This document shows positions 57,560-64,000 of a DNA stretch of 64,000 nt, in pieces. Positions within the stretch are counted from its first letter, which is position 1; every line of letters begins with the position of its first letter. The stretch is from Taudactylus pleione (lineage: Eukaryota; Chordata; Amphibia; Anura; Myobatrachidae). The notes below the pieces were generated by a model that made no database searches, had not been told where the DNA came from, and saw nothing but the letters and a program-made list of their open reading frames with translations. The translations under genes and the position numbers were made by a program. The stretch is taken from NCBI GenBank assembly GCA_031769625.1, contig JAUIMM010001030.1, forward strand, positions 1,185,001-1,249,000, given 5' to 3'.

Positions 57560-58065
57560 GGGCTGGTGGGAACTGGCTACCAGACAGACCCATAGGGTTT
57601 TTCAGGTGTGTAAGGGACAAGTGCATCTCATGTACACATGCCGATAGGAAGAACACAAATTTCAGGTCGTTTGTGACAGGGGAATTTTTCAGATTAATAG
57701 CTTTCTAAATTGCAATTCTCAATATGTTGTATACTTTATTGAATGTGGCTGTGGTCGCCAATATGTTGGGCGGACCATACGCCCATCATTACACGGTTTC
57801 TTGAGCATCGTAGGAATGTTAGGAAAGAGAATACATATCATAATCTCTCAAAACATGTAATGGAATGCGAACAGGGGTCCATCTCTAATATTAAAGTGAA
57901 AGCCATAGAACAAGTAAAAGTTACAGATAGAGGAGGAGATAGGTTCCATCTTCTTTGCAGAAGGGAAGCTTATTGGATATTCAGACTCTGGACTCTTGAA
58001 CCCCTGGGTATGAACGAAACCATAGAATTTAATAACATATGGATTATATATATTCCTGGGTAACA
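57560..58065 (+). pseudogene. GIY-YIG endonuclease domain of a Penelope-like element
   Basis: Plus-strand frames give a CISCTHA cysteine motif and then, after a shift near 57700, VVYFIECGCGRQYVGRT, the GIY-YIG strand pair (VYF and YVG here). After a second shift near 57795 come TRFLEHRRNVRKEN with the conserved Arg/Glu context, HNLSKHVMECEQ, RGGDRFHLLCRREAYWIFRL and LEPLGMNETIEF. This order is typical of the C-terminal endonuclease of Neptune/Penelope proteins, which nicks target DNA. Two frameshifts make the copy defective. Confidence 0.83.
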
Positions 58066-58195
58066 ACATATAGATTATATATATTCCTGGGTTACAAGAA
58101 ATATGTTATCCTCCTCGAACTATCAACGTATATGAAGTCTCTATGATAGTCAGTATTTTTGCATGTGGTATATTTATGATGTATATGTATGTGTT

Positions 58196-58200
<5 letters not shown>

Positions 58201-58234
<34 letters not shown>
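58201..58234. repeat. TA microsatellite
   Basis: tatata run inside the Penelope element. Confidence 0.9.
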
Positions 58235-58236
<2 letters not shown>

Positions 58237-58830
58237 TCATTCATACTCTTATTGGTACAGGTCATCTTTAACCCATAGGTCTGGTCTTTTAGCTGAGAGG
58301 GATAATGGGTACCCTTTATTTCAAGTTAAATTATTCATACTGTAATACTACTTGGAATATTGTCTTTTAATGGAACTAATTTATGAAAAATAGGATTATA
58401 TATGTATCCAAGTGGTTATGATATGATTGGTTATGAGATAGGAACATCATCACATTGATAGTATATGAAGGTTCTAGAATATTAGCAACAAATTAACCAA
58501 AGGGTAAAGGGTACATAAATTCTTGGAATACATATCATTACTATGATGTAAATATAGAATCAGTGGGATTAGAAAAGGATATAAGACTTCACATCTCAAT
58601 GTCATAATTTATGGTAAGAATTTTAAAGTTTATTATATTTTTGTTGTAATACAGATAATCCAATTCTGATATGAATGGATTAATGTGTATATGGTAGTGA
58701 TATACTAGTTTTCATAAAGGAACAAAAAGCGGATAACATTAATCTAATGAGGCAGTCTTAAAAATTTGATTAATTGGTAGCTTTCATATGAGGTATATAA
58801 GGAGGCTATGACTGCCGTAAGATCATCCCT

Positions 58831-58870
58831 CTGAAGAAACCGCCGGTTTTGTTGGCGGAGATACGCATCA
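58831..58870 (+). ncRNA. Degenerate hammerhead-ribozyme-like motif
   Basis: ctgaaga, a stem (ccgcc ... ggcgg) and then agatacgcat resemble the hammerhead core CUGANGA-stem-GAAAC known from Penelope elements. The second core strand is mutated (agatac for gaaac), so it is probably inactive. Confidence 0.35.
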
Positions 58871-61016
58871 GGTGATTGGCTGTCGGTGACACGCAGGTGG
58901 AATGCGGAACAGGAAGTCCGTGCAGCAGCATCCTGGAATACAGCAGCACGAGGTAGCTGTGGAGTACATCCGCATCATCCCTATCCAAGGCTTGCGGAGG
59001 GGCCGTATCACCGGAGCGGAGGTCCCTTTGCATTGGGACTCAGCACCACCGGGGGCAGGGTGAGCAGCAGCAAGACAAACCAGCTGGACATATCAGGTGT
59101 CATACTTACCATCAATATATACTTTGGCTCTGAATGCCATAATCATCGTATTGGCACATTTATCAAGACACAATAAGCACGGATTGCTTGGAGATATCCT
59201 CCCTTAACAAAGGTAGAGGACTCTATTTAATGCATGCATGAACCTTGTCCTTATCAAATTGCTGGTCTTCTAATCCCTCGGTTAGTAACTACAGTATCTG
59301 CTGAATCGCACTTCCTGACATTAACCTGCTTTTCTAACAAACTTCAATGCTGCTACAATCTCAATTTTATTTAGTTCCACTATTCTGAATGGGTCATGTT
59401 AATAGGATTTTTTCCACTTAATGACAGGAATAAAATTTCATTTTAGAATAAGTATATGCTATAATTACTGTTATCATTGTAATCTAGAGAAATCTTCATT
59501 CATGTGTATTTTATCATTGTGCATTTTTTGAATTTAGTAAATATTTTAAATCAGCAGCTGGTCACAGGCACCTTTTATTTATTTTAAAGTTGTATTCCCT
59601 CATGGCTGCCTGACTTCGTGTACCTCCCTGATGATTGATATACTGTAGGCCACTGTGGTTGCATTGTCGGACTGAATCTGGTCAGGCCTGCCGTGAAGGA
59701 GGTCCTGCACCAGAATGAGCACCCTGTGCACTGCATGACGCTCCAAAATATTTATGGGCAGGTGACTTTCCTGAGCTGTCCATCTTCCCTGAAAGGTATG
59801 ATGACTTGTCACCATGCCCCATCCTTGCAGACTTGCATCTGTGGTGAGGAGCACCCAATCTGGGATCCATAAAGGGCGACCCTTGTTTAAATGAATCGTC
59901 TGCAGCCACCATTTGAGGGAGAGCTTAACCTCTGGCGAGATGCGGATTGTTTGAGATTTTATCAGATGATACTGACCAACCCAATGAGACAGAATCCATC
60001 GTTGCAGGGACCTGGAATGGAACTGGGCATAAGCCAACATGTCGAAGGTGGATACCATGGACCCCAGTACCTGCATTGCTAAGGGAACTGACACTCTGAT
60101 TGCAGAGCAGCTTGCGCACCCATAACTGTAGGGCAGCAATTTTGTGCACTGGTAGAAGAATCCTTTGCCCCAGGGAATCCAGCAGTGCCCCCAAATGTAC
60201 CATCTGCTGAGTTGGAGAAAGAGAAGACTTTTTTTCCAATAGATTATCCAGCAGTGCTCTTGTAGACAGGCAATGGTTATTTGGAGATGGTGTTGTAAAA
60301 CTTTTGGAGATTGTGCTAATATCAGGAGATTGTCCAAGTATGGTAGTATCCTGACTCCTTGTCATCTGAGATGAGCCACAATGACTGCCATTATCTTGGT
60401 GAATACCCCAGGGGCTGTGGACAGACCGAAGGGCAGAGCCTGAAATTGATAATGTTAATGACCCACAGCAAACCACAGAAACCTTTGGTAGGATTGTGCA
60501 ATAAGTACATGCAGATACGCATCCTGTATGTCTAGGGAAACCATGAAATCTCCAGACTCCATTGCCAGCATAATTGACCGTAAGGTCTCTATATGGAACT
60601 TGGGCACATGGATGAATTTGTTGAGCAACTTCAGATTTAGAATAAGGTGATGAAATCCATTTGGTTCAGAATCAAAAACAAACTCAAATAATAACCTCTT
60701 CCTTGTTGCATCACAGGAAAGGGGATTACAGTATAACCCCTGACCTCAGGAGGGCACAAATAGTCTCTTGGAGGGCCAAGGCCTTGACTGGGTCTGAAGG
60801 AAGAGTTGTACAAAAAAAACTTCTGAGGGGGATGCCATAGGAACGTGAGGGCGTTTTCATGACACCACTTCTCAAACCCAAGCATCCATAGTCGGCCTTC
60901 TACCCTGAAATCCCCCAGGGGGAGACCCGCCCCATCAGGCAGCGGGTTTATCGTCCGGCTTGGAGGCTGGACATCTGACTGACCAAGATTTCTTGGTCTG
61001 CGGTTTCTTGCGGCAA

Positions 61017-62340
61017 TTATCGTGTCGGGAGACTGTCCCTTTGCCCTTCTTTGTGGGCAAAAGGACCTGACGACTGCCTATACTTAGGGGTAGTCGTAGA
61101 TGGCAACCCAGCAGATTTAGATGCTGCCAGAGTAGTCACTATGCTATCCAATTCCGGTCCAAATAGTACCTTCCCAGAAAACGGCAAGGATTCAATAGCT
61201 TTCTTGGACCCTGTATCCGCCTTCCAGGTTCTCAGCCAAAGGGTTCTCTGAATAGCAACCGAAGCTGCCGACACTCTAAAAGCCAAAATACCTGCATCAA
61301 TAACCGCTTCTCCAACATACGCAGCTGCTTCTCACATTTAGACAGATAAGACAGCTCTGGTAGCATCTGGCATACTATCTTCCAGAGATGTCGTCCATAG
61401 CCTTGGCCACAGCCAGCCTGGTAATGGCTCCGGATAATGAAAAAACAGAATTCAAATGGTTTTCAAGTTTTCTATCTGTAACCTCCTTGAGTGAGGATGC
61501 GGAAGGAATAGGTAATGTAGAGCTCCTGATCATACTTGTCATATGAGCATCTACTGTTGGAGAAACTTCCCATTTGTTACATTCACCAGGTGAAAATGGG
61601 TATTGAGAAGCTAAATTCTTAATAGCATTGAAACGCCTATCTGGAGTATTTCGTGCTTCAGTCATGAGATCAGTCAGTTGTTCAGACTGAGGGATATAAT
61701 CTTTTGCCACCTTCTGACGCCTAAAGACCGGAGTCTTAGACTTAGGCGGTACCTCCTCTTCCTCTATATTCAGGACAGATCTAGACACTCTCACCAGAGA
61801 GGGGACATCCACCGAGGATTGGTGGTCTTCCTCAACTGAGTAAGAACCGGAACTCTGAGTATCAGAGTGTGATGATGATGCAGTGTCAGGATCCTGAGGC
61901 AACCCCTGAAGGGATACTCTTTTATGCCCTTGCTTTACCACAACTAGTCTATTCTCTTGCATTATTTGCTGACCGGCCATAGACGGCAGCACACTCTGGC
62001 TAGAGTGTGCATAAGCATCAAACCAAAAAGGATTCATGGGAGACTTATATATGGAAGGATGTAAATGCTGTGGGTACCCTATAGCGGGAGGCAGTACCAT
62101 TGATGGAGCCTGTGAAGCTGCTGCACGGGCCACTAAATGAGACAAAACCTGAGACAAAACCTGAGACCAAGAGGCCACCCAAGGTGGTTCTTGTGCAAGT
62201 GCTGGTGTGCTGGATTGGAGAGGTGGCTGTGTAAAACAGGCACCACACAAACCATCTTACACAAAATCCTGCTCTAACAGGCCTGCCAAACAGGATTTAC
62301 ATGATACCAGCACAGGAGGCTTACACTCCTCCTTCCCTTG
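61017..62340 (-). pseudogene. DIRS gag-like ORF1 remnant
   Basis: Encodes the structural protein expected to coat the RNA. Frame 62250-61375 (291 codons) begins in a Cys-containing segment (LCGAC). Just upstream, in another frame, is CKSC, suggesting a lost N-terminal zinc motif. It continues through an acidic Ser-rich region to CNKWEVSPTVDAHMTSMIRS, STLPIPSASSLKEVTDRKLE and the SGAITRLAVAKAMDD region, all typical of vertebrate DIRS gag. After a frame change, 61286-61017 supplies RTLWLRTWKADTGSKKAIES and LPFSGKVLFGPELDSIV. The C-terminal part falls in a separate frame and the start is disrupted, so the gene is dead. Confidence 0.82.
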
Positions 62341-63269
62341 CTTTTAGACATAACAATGTATAACAGGTATAAGGTATAAATGCAATGTGACTGTCTTCAC
62401 AAGTAAATGTGAAAAGACAATGAAAAACCCCACACAGCTGTATTCAGAGGGATGAGGAGAAACACAGCGATAGATATATCTGCCAATAGAAATAAACGGC
62501 AGTACTTGAATACAGCAGCTAGCATTATAGTCACATACAAAGCATATATAATTTCAAATTTAAATGGGCTCTGACTCAACTGACCAAACCCCCAGGAATC
62601 TTGGTAGGATATAGAGCACTATATACCTGACCCAAGGAATAGGTATACAGGGAGACTGACCCAAACCTTCTGAGAACCAACTGCTTTCAGCAGAGCACCA
62701 TAGGTGGACTGTGAGTGTCTCAATACACAAGGTGGTCAGAAATAACAAACCAGATGCAGGAACCCACGCAGGAAGTTACGTCTGGGTTGGGGGAGGAGCG
62801 GCCGGGGGAGCGCCTACCTTCCCTAAGCTACTTAATGGCACGGGTACACTGGCCTCACAGTAGTAGATACTACTAGTGTGCTGCTAGTGTCCCGTCCCCG
62901 GTGTCAGACAATAAGGCCCCAGTGGTTTTAGTGAGGACGCGGCTCGCGAGCCCTCACTAGCAGCAGCCACCATCGCGTCTCCTACACCGGAAGCCAGGAC
63001 TGCAGTGCATGATTCCCTGACAAGCGAGGAATCGCCTTACCTTGCCATCTCCTTAGATCCGATTGCAGTCCGGGCCCCAGCGTCGCTGCTAACTAAGCTT
63101 CTCTGTGACCAGCCAAAATCCCCAGGGCATATAGCGTTACTGGCATTTCAGCATCAGCGGAGGTAGAAGGAGTCGCTGTACAAGTGTCCCCCAAGCGCTT
63201 AGTACTGCTTAACCCAGTAAAAAAAGCAGTCCCGCTGTTATAACAGGTGCGTCTGGATGCTTGCCTAGC
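62341..63269 (-). other. DIRS 5' untranslated region
   Basis: Noncoding interval between the right terminal repeat and gag; GC-rich near 62770-63000. Confidence 0.55.
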
Positions 63270-63438
63270 ACCAAACAAAAAAACTGAATGGCTGGGGGCG
63301 GGGTATATAGGGAGGAGGTCCTGTGCATACTGGGAGATTGAAAGCTGTAGCTGTTTGGTGCAATGGATTACTGGATTACTCCAACTACATACCCCATGGT
63401 ATCCCTGTAGACCCTATGAAACCCGAAGAAGAAATGTT
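63270..63438. repeat. DIRS right inverted terminal repeat
   Basis: Inverse of 54674-54880. Contains ggtatatagggaggaggtcc, whose tatata may serve as promoter on the minus strand. Confidence 0.88.
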
Positions 63439-64000
63439 AATTTTGACAAAACCAGATGAAAATGAAGTGAAGATTAATAGGCCCCTTGGAGACTCTTGTT
63501 CCTCTAAGGAAATCCTGGTAATAACCACACCAGGGTCTCTGATACAGGCAGAAGGGGGAGCGTTCATTTGCCTGTATAATGTAGCACACATTTTCCTATT
63601 CTATAGGAAAGCTATGGTTAGACAGGAACTAGTGGTTACCAGTGACAACCAGATTCCTATGTAGGCTGTGTTGTTGTTGCTGCCTGGGTTACACCAGGAC
63701 AAAAGTGCGAGAAAGTACAGTGCACACATTGACATTCACTAGAGAAATAGGAAGACCTTTTATTTCTTTTAAATACAGAATTTGTGTACATCTCCAACCA
63801 TTATCTTGATGGGTTTCAAAACTGTATGTAGGCTAGGACATCTTACATAATATTACAACAAATGTCCTGAATGCAATGAGTTGCACAATCAGTGTGGATA
63901 CAATGAAAATTGAACTTTTATAATAAAGAGAACAAGCATTTATATAGAGCATTTATCATGCAACTATACATACGGAGTTACAAAAATCTACTAGTGATTT
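63439..64000. other. Unassigned flank
   Basis: No gene supported. 63935-63970 (tttatatagagcatttat) weakly resembles an L2-type LINE tail at the window edge. Confidence 0.4.

Larger units (their letters stand above)
57239..59594 (+). mobile_element. Penelope-like element (Neptune type), 5'-truncated, inverted ends
   Basis: A perfect 13-bp duplication ttccctcatggct flanks it (57226-57238 and 59595-59607). About 195 bp at the left (57358-57552) is the inverse of 59396-59590 (ttactaaattcaaaaaatgc against its complement). It contains the GIY-YIG endonuclease end of the Penelope ORF, but the reverse transcriptase that should precede it is missing. Confidence 0.82.
56691..60885 (-). pseudogene. DIRS reverse transcriptase/RNase H remnant, interrupted
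   Basis: Pieces on the minus strand are 60885-60340 (decayed RT), 60337-59608 (RT end and RNase H) and 57225-56691 (distal region). The 2.36 kb Penelope insertion lies between the last two. The RT active site reads YLDN instead of YLDD (about 60327-60341). RNase H features VLLTTDASLQGWG and IQSDNATTVAYS are preserved. After the insertion, EVANILVWAEHHLPAIS, DKWGLPDVDLMASRHN, VDALAVRWNFRSAYLFPP and the IAPAWPRRHWF block continue the DIRS order. Several frame changes occur. It would copy element RNA into DNA if intact; here it cannot. Confidence 0.85.
54674..63438 (-). mobile_element. DIRS-type tyrosine-recombinase retrotransposon, degenerate
   Basis: Inverted terminal repeats, an internal complementary region, and gag, RT/RNase H and tyrosine recombinase remnants occur in DIRS order on the minus strand. 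Removing two nested insertions (54970-55628 and 57239-59594) leaves about 5.75 kb, a usual size for vertebrate DIRS. No target duplication is expected for this group. Stops and frameshifts in every gene show it is inactive. Confidence 0.9.

Noticed and set aside
63323..63664. Frame of 113 codons at the right edge
   Set aside because: It begins inside the DIRS terminal repeat and continues into unassigned flank; no family resemblance.

Overview
This is vertebrate nuclear DNA made almost entirely of transposable-element sequence. I found no convincing intact host gene, no rRNA or tRNA gene and no CRISPR. The combination of DIRS, Neptune-like Penelope, L2-type LINE, hAT, many foldback MITEs and a gammaretrovirus-like provirus points to an amphibian, most likely a frog with a repeat-rich genome. 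That assignment is inference; no species-specific gene is visible.

Layout. (1) About 619-5244: a minus-strand LTR retrotransposon whose interior codes for coiled-coil protein and shows no polymerase. (2) About 5957-13145: a decayed minus-strand gammaretrovirus-like provirus with two LTRs, a tRNA-Pro-type primer site, remnants of gag, integrase and a short downstream hydrophobic ORF, and a nested MITE. (3) About 13146-20620: AT-rich DNA with several MITEs and one stretch that could be a conserved noncoding element. (4) 20623-24450: more MITEs, one with a nested hAT. (5) 24451-32691: one small palindromic MITE split by three successive insertions: a 1.46 kb hAT, a 4.99 kb hAT with a nearly complete BED-finger transposase gene, and an L2-type LINE. 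(6) 32770-35990: large foldback repeats. (7) 36061-41965: a telomere-like-repeat mobile element containing a second copy of the 5 kb hAT, in which most of the transposase gene is replaced by satellite arrays. (8) 41966-50560: small hAT MITEs and palindromes. (9) 50580-51500: a broken gene of an uncharacterised, transposon-like protein family. (10) 51500-54673: mostly unassigned. (11) 54674-63438: a DIRS retrotransposon with inverted termini, internal complementary region and broken gag, RT/RNase H and tyrosine recombinase genes, itself interrupted by two Penelope-type insertions.

How the parts relate. The nesting gives a relative order of events. Many insertions are supported by target-site duplications read directly here: 8 bp for five hAT-type elements, 3 bp for several MITEs, and 13 and 17 bp for the two Penelope-type insertions. 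The most unusual objects are the hAT pair, whose second copy carries a 160-bp satellite organised into a 1,120-bp seven-unit higher-order repeat, and the LTR element with a coiled-coil reading frame instead of pol.
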